From: CBDCWO01 sp965223405
Lineage (GTDB): Bacteria > Bacteroidota > Bacteroidia > Chitinophagales > Saprospiraceae
Assembly: GCA_965223405.1 (NCBI GenBank)
Contig: CBDCWO010000006.1
Location: 3,906,001-3,970,000 of the forward strand
Length of the DNA: 64,000 nucleotides
Direction of reading: 5' to 3'
Below, in pieces: positions 1 through 8,767 of this stretch. The position numbers and the translations under genes were made by a program. Every line of letters begins with the position of its first letter. Position 1 is the first letter of the stretch. The notes beneath the pieces were generated by a model. The model did no database searches, was not told where the DNA came from, and worked only from the letters and a program-made list of their open reading frames with translations.

Positions 1-364
1 TTTTGTATAAAGTATTGAAAACTCCTCAAAACAATTTGGGTGGTGAAAAATCAAACAATTGCAGGTAAATCTGAAATCGTTAATCGGTGTTCCTTGTTCT
101 TAAATCAAAATGAATGAAAAAGGCTGCTAGGTTATCTTGCATTTTGTTACCCCAATATATTATTAGTATTCATATATTTACTTTCTTATACCACTAGATT
201 TCTGGTACCTTATTTTGAATTCCGGGATATTCCTAAGGAAATAGCATATTTTGCTTATTTGGTTTTAATCTGATTGATATTTGGCAAATAGAAGTCAATT
301 CTGTTGATTTCTACTGGAAAATGGCGTATCTTAAAACATCTCTCATCTATATAAATCAACAGCC
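1..364. other. Leading AT-rich non-coding stretch
   Basis: No open frame with coding character was seen on either strand. The stretch is AT-rich and probably carries the promoter and leader of the solute-binding protein gene at 365. I found no clean match to the Bacteroidota promoter pattern (TTTG, then TAnnTTTG), so no promoter is called. Confidence 0.5.
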
Positions 365-1699
365 ATGAAAACTCTCAGATTGAACATTTTATTATGTACG
401 CTTGCCGGATTATTATGTATCAGTTGCCAACCAAAAGATCCAGTCAAAATAATTTTCAAAATGAGCCCGGACAATACGGGGACATTATCTGAGCTAATTG
501 CCAAATTCAACGAAGCACACACCGACGATATCATTGTTGAATACCAGGAAGCGGCTTGGTCTTCCAATGAATTTTATGACCAACTGGCAGTGGACTTTAC
601 CATCGAGAATTATGAACTTGATGTCTGGGGTGCTGATGTGGTCTGGACTCCAATATTTGCTACTGAAGGATGGGCGGAAGATTTGTCGGAAAGATTTTAT
701 GACGTTTATTCTGCCGAGCAATTTATTCCCGCCGCATTCAATTCGGTCATCTATCAAAATAAGGTCTGGGGAATCCCCTGGTATATTGATGCTGGGTTAA
801 TGTATTATCGCAAAGACTTACTCGATAAGCACGGCTTTGATAGCCCACCGGTAACATGGGATGAATTAAAAACGATGTGCGATAAAATTCTTCCGGCTGA
901 GGAGGGGGTTGAATATGGAATAGTATTTCAAGCTGATGCCTATGAGGGCGGTGTCGTAAATGCTTGTGAGTTTATCTGGAACAGCGGTGGCGAAGTGATG
1001 GTCGGCGATCTATCCATCTCCGGAACATTTGATGAGGTTGAGCTTGATCCCAATATCGTGACCATCAATTCTTCTCATTCGATCTCAGGTTTAAGTCAGG
1101 CTCAGGAATTGTTGGCCGCAGGTTATACAGCACCTGATATCATGAATTACCGTGAGTATGAATCCAGTCAGGCATTTGCCGAAGGTAAGGCATTGTTTAT
1201 GCGTGGATGGCCCTCGGCATCCGGATTATTTAGTAAACCAGATGCAAAAGTTACTCAAAATATGGTAGGAATTGGACTGCTTCCAGTTCAAAATGCTGGA
1301 ATGACATCCTATAGTTGCCTGGGTGGATGGAATTTGATGATCAATGCACATTCGACGCAAGCTGAAAAGGATGCTGCCTGGAAATTTGTACTCTATTTAA
1401 CAGACGCAGCATCTCAAAAATATACCGCCAAAATGGACGTTAACTTTCCCACCTTAAAGGTTATATATGAGGATAAGGAGCTCTTGAAGCAGGTGCCCGT
1501 AATGGCAAATGCCAACGAAGCCATTTTACGTACTCGTAACCGGCCCGTATCCCCTTATTATATGGAAATGTCGCCTTTCATCGGTACCATATTTCATAAA
1601 ATTGTAAAAGGAGATATTACCCCTACACAGGGAGTAGAAGATTTGGAAACCCAGCTATTAAAAATTATCGAACACCATCGTCCTGTGAGTGGACAGTAA
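365..1699 (+). CDS. Sugar-type ABC transporter substrate-binding lipoprotein (SBP family 1)
   Basis: The 444-residue product starts with a short basic-hydrophobic signal ending in the lipobox LCISC (acylated Cys21), so it should be a lipoprotein. The mature part has the layout of family 1 extracellular solute-binding proteins, which capture maltose, trehalose or related sugars: an N-terminal lobe with a DVWGADVVW segment, a middle stretch PWYIDAGLMYYRKDLL typical of the hinge region, and the C-terminal GGWNLMINAHS and AWKFVLYLT segments. The length is normal for the family. No permease or ATPase gene is present in the window and the upstream 364 bp hold no gene, so it is either an orphan or works with permeases encoded elsewhere. 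The substrate cannot be read from sequence. Family assignment is confident; transport partners are unknown. Confidence 0.88.
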   Translation: MKTLRLNILLCTLAGLLCISCQPKDPVKIIFKMSPDNTGTLSELIAKFNEAHTDDIIVEYQEAAWSSNEFYDQLAVDFTIENYELDVWGADVVWTPIFATEGWAEDLSERFYDVYSAEQFIPAAFNSVIYQNKVWGIPWYIDAGLMYYRKDLLDKHGFDSPPVTWDELKTMCDKILPAEEGVEYGIVFQADAYEGGVVNACEFIWNSGGEVMVGDLSISGTFDEVELDPNIVTINSSHSISGLSQAQELLAAGYTAPDIMNYREYESSQAFAEGKALFMRGWPSASGLFSKPDAKVTQNMVGIGLLPVQNAGMTSYSCLGGWNLMINAHSTQAEKDAAWKFVLYLTDAASQKYTAKMDVNFPTLKVIYEDKELLKQVPVMANANEAILRTRNRPVSPYYMEMSPFIGTIFHKIVKGDITPTQGVEDLETQLLKIIEHHRPVSGQ

Positions 1700-1883
1700 G
1701 GCGTAAAGTCGAATAATTCGGACATGTTATTTGTTTGATTGGTCCATTCCATAAAAGGTTAACTATAAGTTATTGTTGCTATGAACAGGGGTCTCTCGCC
1801 CAGTTTATACCTCTGAACTACACTAAATAGAAATAGTCCTGCGTTATTTCTTATCATTTATTAAACGGATAGGCACAGTATTT

Positions 1884-1925
1884 GGGGGAGTATAAAAAAT
1901 TATACACCCATCTGTTTTTTCCCCC
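1884..1925 (+). promoter_or_regulatory. Nested hairpin in the leader of the 1959 gene
   Basis: A perfect 6-bp stem GTATAA/TTATAC with an AAAA loop (1890-1905) is nested inside a G5/C5 pairing (1884-1888 with 1921-1925). It lies 34 bp before the start codon. It could be a terminator of the upstream gene without a clear T tract, or a leader structure. Seen in the sequence; the role is inferred. Confidence 0.3.
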
Positions 1926-1958
1926 TGCATTATTTAAGAATCTTACGATTACGAACTT

Positions 1959-3182
1959 ATGACGAAATGGACCCGTCTGGGGATTTTATATTTATTTTTA
2001 TTGCTGCCGGTAATGCATTTGCCCATTGCAGATATCCAGGCAGCTGCCGAGCAAACTACTATCGTCTCCGAAAATGAGGAAACTGACTTGTATTTATCCT
2101 TTGTCGAGGAGTGCAAAAAAGAATTTACACCTTACATTCGAAAATCGTGGATACCCGGACTGGCTCTATGCATAGTCAAAGGGGATCAAACGCTTTGGAT
2201 GGAGGGATTTGGAAAGACCAAAGCAGGAGGACCAGAGATTAATTCGGAAACCGTTTTTCGCCTGGCCAGTACATCCAAAGGAATTGCTGGATTACTGGCG
2301 GCATGTATGGTTGAGTCGGGCGATATCACGTGGGATACTCCCCTAAAGGAAGTTTTACCAGACTTCACGATGAAAAACCGAGCCTGGAGTGACCGGATAA
2401 ATATCCAACACATCCTTACCCATACCGCAGGTGTACCTTATCATACCTATACCAATTTAATCGAGGCCGGCATTTCGCTGGATAAGATTTCCAGGGAAAT
2501 GAAAAAGGTACGTAATATTGCTCATCCTGGAGCGCTGTATAGTTACCAGAATGCCGCCTTTTCGCTGATCGATCCGGTGTTGGAGGAGCGGACAGGCATC
2601 TCATATTCCCAACTCCTCAAGCAAAGGATATTTATGCCTTTAGGCATGAATAATGCGGTTACCACTTTCGACGATTTTATTAAAAATCCCAATGCAGCCT
2701 ATCCGCATTTACATACCCGCAGAGGATGGATTGCCCGAAAGATCAAGTCCAAATATTTCAATGCCATTCCGGCCGGAGGCATGTGTGCCAGTATCAGTGA
2801 TATGTCCGAGTATCTGAAAGGGTTAATGGGATACCGGCCGGATGTAATTTCCAGACAGGTCTTGGACCAGATGTTTACTTCGTATATTAATACTCCGGTG
2901 AGACGAAAGTACTTTAGCGGATGGCAGGGTATTGGCAAAGTGGGTTATGGAATGGGGTGGAGAATTGCCGATTACCAGGATCGCCAGATCTATTACCACG
3001 GCGGTTATATTGATGGATATCGCAGTGAAATCGCTATAGATCCCGGTTTGGATCTGGGGGTATGTGTGTTGAGTAATAGCCACAGCCATCTACCCAAAAA
3101 GTTGTTAATCCGGATACTGAAAAAATGGGAAAAGTTTATGGCATCCCATCCCCATTCCCACCATGAACTGATCATGCCTTAG
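1959..3182 (+). CDS. Secreted class C beta-lactamase-fold serine hydrolase
   Basis: This 407-residue protein begins with an uncleaved-looking Sec signal (about residues 1-29, ending near IQAAA) and should act outside the cytoplasm. The serine beta-lactamase/penicillin-binding fold is shown by the S-x-x-K motif at Ser104-Thr-Ser-Lys107, the Y-x-N motif at Tyr196-Gln-Asn198, and an HGG triad (YYHGGYIDG, about residue 345) in place of the K-T-G box. The ILTHTAGVP segment at about 152-160 is also typical. Such proteins in Bacteroidota are usually esterases, D-aminopeptidases or peptidases rather than antibiotic-resistance enzymes. The substrate is unknown. It is separated by about 260 bp from the solute-binding gene before it and 390 bp from the toxin operon after it, so it is probably transcribed alone. 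Confidence 0.85.
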   Translation: MTKWTRLGILYLFLLLPVMHLPIADIQAAAEQTTIVSENEETDLYLSFVEECKKEFTPYIRKSWIPGLALCIVKGDQTLWMEGFGKTKAGGPEINSETVFRLASTSKGIAGLLAACMVESGDITWDTPLKEVLPDFTMKNRAWSDRINIQHILTHTAGVPYHTYTNLIEAGISLDKISREMKKVRNIAHPGALYSYQNAAFSLIDPVLEERTGISYSQLLKQRIFMPLGMNNAVTTFDDFIKNPNAAYPHLHTRRGWIARKIKSKYFNAIPAGGMCASISDMSEYLKGLMGYRPDVISRQVLDQMFTSYINTPVRRKYFSGWQGIGKVGYGMGWRIADYQDRQIYYHGGYIDGYRSEIAIDPGLDLGVCVLSNSHSHLPKKLLIRILKKWEKFMASHPHSHHELIMP

Positions 3183-3442
3183 TCTATTTTCCAGTGGGCA
3201 AATCTGGATTTTCTGGTTCAAAGAATTTCGTTTTGAATATCCTGGTCTTATGATAAACAGCATCCGGTATCCAGGTTGTATTTACAACATCCCTAAAATA
3301 TTCCTCAAGGACTGAAATTAAATTCTAAGATTGTCGGGATGGTTATTTAAAAAAGTTTGTAAGATTGCCTATATTTAGTACAAGTTGAAGATTTCAACTC
3401 ATCCCCAAAACCCACTGAATCAATTGTACAATTCTTAAGGAC

Positions 3443-3595
3443 ATGCAGGATATCTTACTTCCATTATTGGTAACTCACTATCCAACTGATATTTGGAACG
3501 ATCATAAGCTTAAATCATCGATCAAGCTACCTCAGTACATTATTTCTAAATGGATTGCCAGTCATCCGGTAATTGGTAGTAAAACCATCTATTAA
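3443..3595 (+). CDS. Possible 50-residue leader ORF
   Basis: An ATG at 3443 opens a 50-codon frame that ends in TAA at 3593-3595. It overlaps the inferred TTG start of the next gene by 23 bp. The product (MQDILLPLLVTHYPT...) has no recognised motif. It sits in the 390-bp gap before the toxin operon and could be a leader peptide coupled to the downstream TTG start, or a chance frame. The rest of the gap holds nothing recognisable. Confidence 0.22.
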   Translation: MQDILLPLLVTHYPTDIWNDHKLKSSIKLPQYIISKWIASHPVIGSKTIY

Positions 3596-5366
3596 TACAC
3601 ACTATACTTTGGACAGAGCCACCACATATCGAATAGCCGCAAAAATCGTATGCTTATGGTTGTGCCTATTATTACCGGACTCGAACATTTTGGGCCAGGA
3701 TATCGAAGAAAAAATAAATACGATCCGCTCCAGAATGGTCCAATCTCCTGTTATTGCTAATGGATTTATCGGAATTAGCGGTCAATTCAATGCGAGTGAT
3801 CTGGACATAGCCAGGGTACCTTCTCTAAGCGGCAGATTAGTAACCGCGATAAGTTTTGATATTTTGGGAATCAGTGCTCCATTTTCCATGACATTAAGTA
3901 CTGGAGGCAAAGCATTTCATTATTCTCTTCCAGCCTATGCTTTTGCTGGCATTAGTCCTTCGTACAAATGGGTGAAATTCCATCTCGGAGACCGTACTAT
4001 GGATCTGGGAAAATACACATTCCAAAGATTGTCATTTCAAGGAGTTGGTACCGAATTAAATCCTGGGAAATGGCGATTTAAATCCTTTTATGGTCGTTTA
4101 CGTAGAGCCAGAGCCGAAGACTATAGCAGTATTCAAAGAGTTGAACCATTTTATCGCAGACTTGGCTGGGGCATGCAGGGAGGATATCAAAGTGAAAACG
4201 ATCTATTCACCATTTCTCTTTTCAAAGCATGGGATCAACATACTTCTATTCCAGCTCCGGATAGCAGTTTTCATCTCTCTGCTGCCGAAAATGTAGTTCT
4301 CGGAGTAAATGCTCAAAAGCAACTTCGGAGTAAATTGTATCTACATTTTGAATATGCTCATAGCGGTTATACGGAAGATCAAAACCATCCGCATCCGTCC
4401 GTGAGACACGGGAAGCCATTTGCAGGTTTGCTAGGAACCAATTTTAGTACCCGGTGGGGTAACGCCTTTACTACCGAATTGAGGTACAAGATCAAATCTG
4501 GAAATATTCACCTTGGGATAGAGCGGATTGATCCGGGGTTTAAAACCATGGGAGCCCTTTTTTTTCAGAATGATTTGCAAAATATATCGGTGGGGACCCG
4601 TTTGAGGTTGTTAAGAAAGAAAATATTTTTACAGAGTAGACTGGGGCTCCAACATAACAATTTGAGATCGAATCAGGCCAATGATTTTCGACGACTTATC
4701 GGATTGATTAGATTGGGTTGCCAAATCAATGATAATTTAAATATCGAGGCTGGATATTCCTCATTTAATCATGTCAACCGCCGTTCTGCAATCCTTGATC
4801 CGGTCAATCCGGTACCGATTACCGATTTGATATTATCAAATGAGGATTTGCAGTTTGCCATCAATTGGCAACTACAGAGCACCCCACAAAAACTGACCAC
4901 AATACAGGGATCAGTTCAATACAACCGAGGTCAAAGCATTTTGAATGATCAAATTCAAAAAGATGCGGATTTAAAATCACTGAGTACCCTGGTGTTTTTC
5001 TCCAGTCACTTCCTTCCCCAAAAACTAAATTATGGGTTTTCACTAAATCATCAACGAAATATTTTTAGCAACCATAAAATCAATTCTTATAGCCTGGGAG
5101 GAAATCTGGGGAAGCAATTATGGGAGGATAAATTAACCATAAATGGGCATTTGGCACTTAGTAGAAACGATCAATCCATTGAAAATAAGGCCAAAATTTC
5201 TGGTAACCTATTCTCAAGTAACCTTGGCGGAAGTTGGAAGATATCAGATTCCGGAGTCATCCTGGTTAGTAGTGCCTTTATTTTGAATTCGACCTCTCCG
5301 GGGCTACTTCAGAACGAACAGTTCAAAGAGTTTAGAAACACGATAAGTTATCAATTGAGGTTTTAA
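3573..5366 (+). CDS. Outer-membrane beta-barrel-like protein, first gene of the TANFOR toxin operon
   Basis: A 597-residue product with a hydrophobic export signal (about residues 17-40, KIVCLWLCLLLPDSNILGQ) followed by a long beta-rich sequence. It has many alternating aromatic/polar strands and ends in the aromatic-terminated strand NTISYQLRF, as expected for an outer-membrane barrel whose last residue is Phe. Segments such as FKSFYGRLRRA and RLGWGMQGGYQ recall barrel proteins that accompany large secreted proteins in Bacteroidota; that resemblance is from memory, not a search. No in-frame ATG precedes the signal peptide, so the start must be TTG at 3573 or TTG at 3609. The next gene starts 2 bp after the stop, which points to co-transcription. 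A surface anchor or export channel for the downstream proteins is inferred. Confidence 0.7.
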   Translation: MVVKPSINTHYTLDRATTYRIAAKIVCLWLCLLLPDSNILGQDIEEKINTIRSRMVQSPVIANGFIGISGQFNASDLDIARVPSLSGRLVTAISFDILGISAPFSMTLSTGGKAFHYSLPAYAFAGISPSYKWVKFHLGDRTMDLGKYTFQRLSFQGVGTELNPGKWRFKSFYGRLRRARAEDYSSIQRVEPFYRRLGWGMQGGYQSENDLFTISLFKAWDQHTSIPAPDSSFHLSAAENVVLGVNAQKQLRSKLYLHFEYAHSGYTEDQNHPHPSVRHGKPFAGLLGTNFSTRWGNAFTTELRYKIKSGNIHLGIERIDPGFKTMGALFFQNDLQNISVGTRLRLLRKKIFLQSRLGLQHNNLRSNQANDFRRLIGLIRLGCQINDNLNIEAGYSSFNHVNRRSAILDPVNPVPITDLILSNEDLQFAINWQLQSTPQKLTTIQGSVQYNRGQSILNDQIQKDADLKSLSTLVFFSSHFLPQKLNYGFSLNHQRNIFSNHKINSYSLGGNLGKQLWEDKLTINGHLALSRNDQSIENKAKISGNLFSSNLGGSWKISDSGVILVSSAFILNSTSPGLLQNEQFKEFRNTISYQLRF

Positions 5367-5368
5367 TT

Positions 5369-8300
5369 ATGAAGGGAATTTGGATTAGTTTGTTGGTATT
5401 GAATTGGGTAGGTCATGTATTTGGTGCCTCAAATACCAATGTATTACCCGATCTGACCAATCCGTCATTCACTTCTTTTTATACGTTCCTGGATGATCGT
5501 ATTTCAGGTAATCAAATCCATTTCTCTGAACTGGATAGTATACTGGCAGGAAATCTTGAGTCCGGATTGCGCCCGGCAATTAACATCCAGGATGATTTGG
5601 AGGATATTTATGCGCTGCAACAGGAATATGCTCGCAATCCCAAAGTACAACGGGCCGCCGAAATATTTGATGCGATTGGTGAGGCTAAATTATTGGAAAA
5701 ATTAACCGGGGAGCAACTGCTCAACTTACCGGTTGGTATAAGTAAAACCGTCGGCAATAACACCTTTACGGTGATGATCGCTGCGGCCAGATTATTACCC
5801 ACTCATGCGGTTCTGGAGGTGTATTGTCGAGCCGATCTTTCCGATGGACACACCTTGTTCTTTGGTGCGGATAATATTAAGTTTTCCAGCGAGGGTGGAA
5901 TTATTGGTGATGCTTCTTTAGGACTATTTGCGGATTTTCCCCTTTCCAAAGGGACAAGGAAAATGGCCATTACCTTGGACAAATTTCTTCCTCGGAAGGA
6001 TGGTAATCACACTGGAACCTACATCACATTTGATTGTGATGGATTTGTGGAAATGAAGATTGATGCCACTCTAGATATATCCAGAGAGTGGGTTCTACCT
6101 TGTGATTCTGAGGGCGAACCTCTGGAAGGGGAGGGTAGAGTTCAAGCTGACTTTGCGGTTACTCTGGTCGATTGGGATGATCTGGTGGTGGATCTTTCGC
6201 TACCCAGTTTTGTCTTGACCAAGGTTCCTGACATTGGATTCCATATTCATAAGGCGGTGATCGATTTAAGTGACGTGCGCAATGCCACAGACTTTACTGC
6301 ACCACCCACATTTAAATTTGCTTCGCTATCCGGAGAAACGATTCAAGTCACTGACGCTTCACCCAACCGGATCAGCATACGAAAACCAATTGGTTTGGAA
6401 AAAAATCCGGGAGACGGAACTCCGGCTACGAATGAGCCGGAGAACCAGGAACCAGATTCTCTGCTCATTAATCTTTGGAGAGGCTTGTTTTTTAAGGAAA
6501 TTCAAATCATTCTTCCTAAAACCTTTGGTAAAGGCGATAAACAGAGGTTGACCGTGGGTGCAGAAAATCTCTATATAGACAGTAGAGGTGTTACCGGAAA
6601 GTTTTATCTACAAAATGTGCTCCCCTATGATGTTGGAAAAATACAAAAATGGCGTTTTTCCATTGACGAGTTTAACCTGCAAATGGTGCATAGCAATGTG
6701 ATGGGATTTACTTTTCAAGGGCGAATTGGAGTACCAATAACGGATAAAACAACCCCTTTCCAATACTTTGCCAGCGCCAATTTGGCCAAGAAAATTTACA
6801 ATTTTGGAGTGGCGACGGTAGAGGAAACCAGTTTTCCTTTATGGAAAGCCGGTGAAGTAACCTTGTACCCGGGATCGATACTGTCAGCTTCAGTTAAAAA
6901 CGATCAAATTATACCCAAAGCACATATCTCCGGGAAAATGCATATCGAGGTAAATCCGGCCAATACCGAAACCAACGCTACACTTGATATTGCTGATATA
7001 GACTTCAGAAACCTTTTAGTGACCAGCGAAGCCCCCTATCTAGGCTTATCCAACCAAGGTGGAAGTGTTACGTTACTTTCCGGAGCTGCCTTGAACAACT
7101 CCTTTCTATCCATTGAAAAGGCTGCGATAATTCCTAGTGGTAACCAGGAAGTCAAATTTGCACTCGGGATGAATGTAGAATTGATGTCGGAGGAAGATGG
7201 TGGTGTCCGTACCGGTGGCGATGTTGCTGTAGTCGGTAGAATGGAAGAACCTGATGGTTTACAGGAATGGACCTTTAAAGGATTGGAACTCAGGTCGATG
7301 ATGGTAGAGATAAGAATCGGCAAGCATGTGCTGATCAGTGGTGAGATTGAAGCTTTTGATCGGGATCCGGTGTATGGGAATGGATTCAAAGGTAAGCTTG
7401 CGGGTGGGTTTATTGGCAGTGGTGATTCCTATAAATTTAACTTGTCGGCAGGGGCTATCTTTGGTACCGCCCACCCGGATAAACCGGAAGCATATAAATA
7501 TTGGTTTTTTGATGGTTTTGTATCCTCCGAGAACCTGTCAATTACTTTAGTTCCGGGTGTGCTAAATGTCAATGGATTTGGGGGTGGAGCCTACCATCAC
7601 ATGAGAATGGGAAAATTTAATGTAGCTAAACTTATGGACAGTGAACAGGTGGAGCCCTGCTCCGGAGTCTCTTATCTTCCCGACCCTCAGGTGGCCCTGG
7701 GGATCAAGGCTTCAGTAGGACTGAAGGGCGTATCCGGTTCATTCAATGGTGTTGCGACCTTGGAACTGGCATTTACTTCCAGCCTGACTTTAGCAGATAT
7801 CATGTTTTATGGAAAGGGTGAATTTATCAAGTCAGATAGGTTTCCCGAAGTACTTTCCCGGATGGATAAATTGACGTTACCGCAATCAGAGGCCAAAGTA
7901 ATAGATGAAGCCGAATCCAGGCAAGAGGTTCATGATAAGATAACAGCGGCTTTATTTCTGAGAATGGATTTTGTCGATGGAATTGAAATGCATGGGGCGT
8001 TTTCTGCCTATATGGCTGCTGCCAATGGTGCGATATCGGGAGAGGGAACCATTGACTTATTGCTTTCCCCTAAACAGAATAAGTGGCATTTATATATCGG
8101 AGGATATTCGGATAACTCGGTAATAAATACGAATACCCAAGAAGTGATACCACCTGTATCTGCTTCGATTAATTATGGGGCTTTCAGCGTGACCGCAGGC
8201 CTGTACTTCTTGACAGGTAATGATATTCCCGGTGCACCTCCCATCCATCCCCGGGCTGCAATGTATTTTGGTATTTCAACCAACGCGGATAACCGGGATA

Positions 8301-8767
8301 TTCTCAATACAGGAGGTAGAAGTCCAGCCACCGGTTCGGGATTTGCCTTTGGGGCTTTCGCATTTTTCGACTTTGAACATCATAAAGGTCATTGCAGGAG
8401 ATGTTGTTTTAGCAAGAAGGAAAAATATGTACACATTTGGGGTGGAGTGGGCTTCGATATTTCCTTGTTAAAATACAACCTGGAGACGTATTGCTCCGAG
8501 AGTGGAGACGCTCCACACGGTGCGCAAGGTTGGCGTGCCGGTGGACGGCTGTGGGCTTTTGTAGAAGTAAAAGGAAGATGGAGTGGATTGGGGTGTTGCC
8601 TCAGGGTACCCCATGTGGGAGTCGGATTACTTTTGGATGGCGATTTGCCGAATCCCTCGTATTTCAGAGCCATTATCAAGTTTAAAATTATTGGATTAAC
8701 CATCAAAGGCAGAGCCAAAATTGGCAGGGAGTGTGGTCCTGTTTACGATAATCTGGCGAAAAATTGA
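5369..8767 (+). CDS. Large secreted protein of unknown fold, second gene of the TANFOR toxin operon
   Basis: The 1132-residue product starts with a clear signal peptide (MKGIWISLLVLNWVGHVFGA). I recognise no catalytic domain. The first 130 residues are mixed helix and strand (NIQDDLEDIYALQQEYARNP). The remainder is rich in glycine, short strands and repeated amphipathic beta segments, as in a long beta-solenoid or barrel-like body. Near residues 1005-1132 there is a cysteine-rich tail (CRRCCF, ETYCSES, GLGCCLRV, GRECG) that could form disulfides outside the cytoplasm. It begins 2 bp after the barrel gene and its TGA overlaps the TTG start of the next gene, so the three proteins are very likely made together. 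Its large size and position suggest a structural or delivery part of the toxin system. This is an inference. Confidence 0.6.
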   Translation: MKGIWISLLVLNWVGHVFGASNTNVLPDLTNPSFTSFYTFLDDRISGNQIHFSELDSILAGNLESGLRPAINIQDDLEDIYALQQEYARNPKVQRAAEIFDAIGEAKLLEKLTGEQLLNLPVGISKTVGNNTFTVMIAAARLLPTHAVLEVYCRADLSDGHTLFFGADNIKFSSEGGIIGDASLGLFADFPLSKGTRKMAITLDKFLPRKDGNHTGTYITFDCDGFVEMKIDATLDISREWVLPCDSEGEPLEGEGRVQADFAVTLVDWDDLVVDLSLPSFVLTKVPDIGFHIHKAVIDLSDVRNATDFTAPPTFKFASLSGETIQVTDASPNRISIRKPIGLEKNPGDGTPATNEPENQEPDSLLINLWRGLFFKEIQIILPKTFGKGDKQRLTVGAENLYIDSRGVTGKFYLQNVLPYDVGKIQKWRFSIDEFNLQMVHSNVMGFTFQGRIGVPITDKTTPFQYFASANLAKKIYNFGVATVEETSFPLWKAGEVTLYPGSILSASVKNDQIIPKAHISGKMHIEVNPANTETNATLDIADIDFRNLLVTSEAPYLGLSNQGGSVTLLSGAALNNSFLSIEKAAIIPSGNQEVKFALGMNVELMSEEDGGVRTGGDVAVVGRMEEPDGLQEWTFKGLELRSMMVEIRIGKHVLISGEIEAFDRDPVYGNGFKGKLAGGFIGSGDSYKFNLSAGAIFGTAHPDKPEAYKYWFFDGFVSSENLSITLVPGVLNVNGFGGGAYHHMRMGKFNVAKLMDSEQVEPCSGVSYLPDPQVALGIKASVGLKGVSGSFNGVATLELAFTSSLTLADIMFYGKGEFIKSDRFPEVLSRMDKLTLPQSEAKVIDEAESRQEVHDKITAALFLRMDFVDGIEMHGAFSAYMAAANGAISGEGTIDLLLSPKQNKWHLYIGGYSDNSVINTNTQEVIPPVSASINYGAFSVTAGLYFLTGNDIPGAPPIHPRAAMYFGISTNADNRDILNTGGRSPATGSGFAFGAFAFFDFEHHKGHCRRCCFSKKEKYVHIWGGVGFDISLLKYNLETYCSESGDAPHGAQGWRAGGRLWAFVEVKGRWSGLGCCLRVPHVGVGLLLDGDLPNPSYFRAIIKFKIIGLTIKGRAKIGRECGPVYDNLAKN

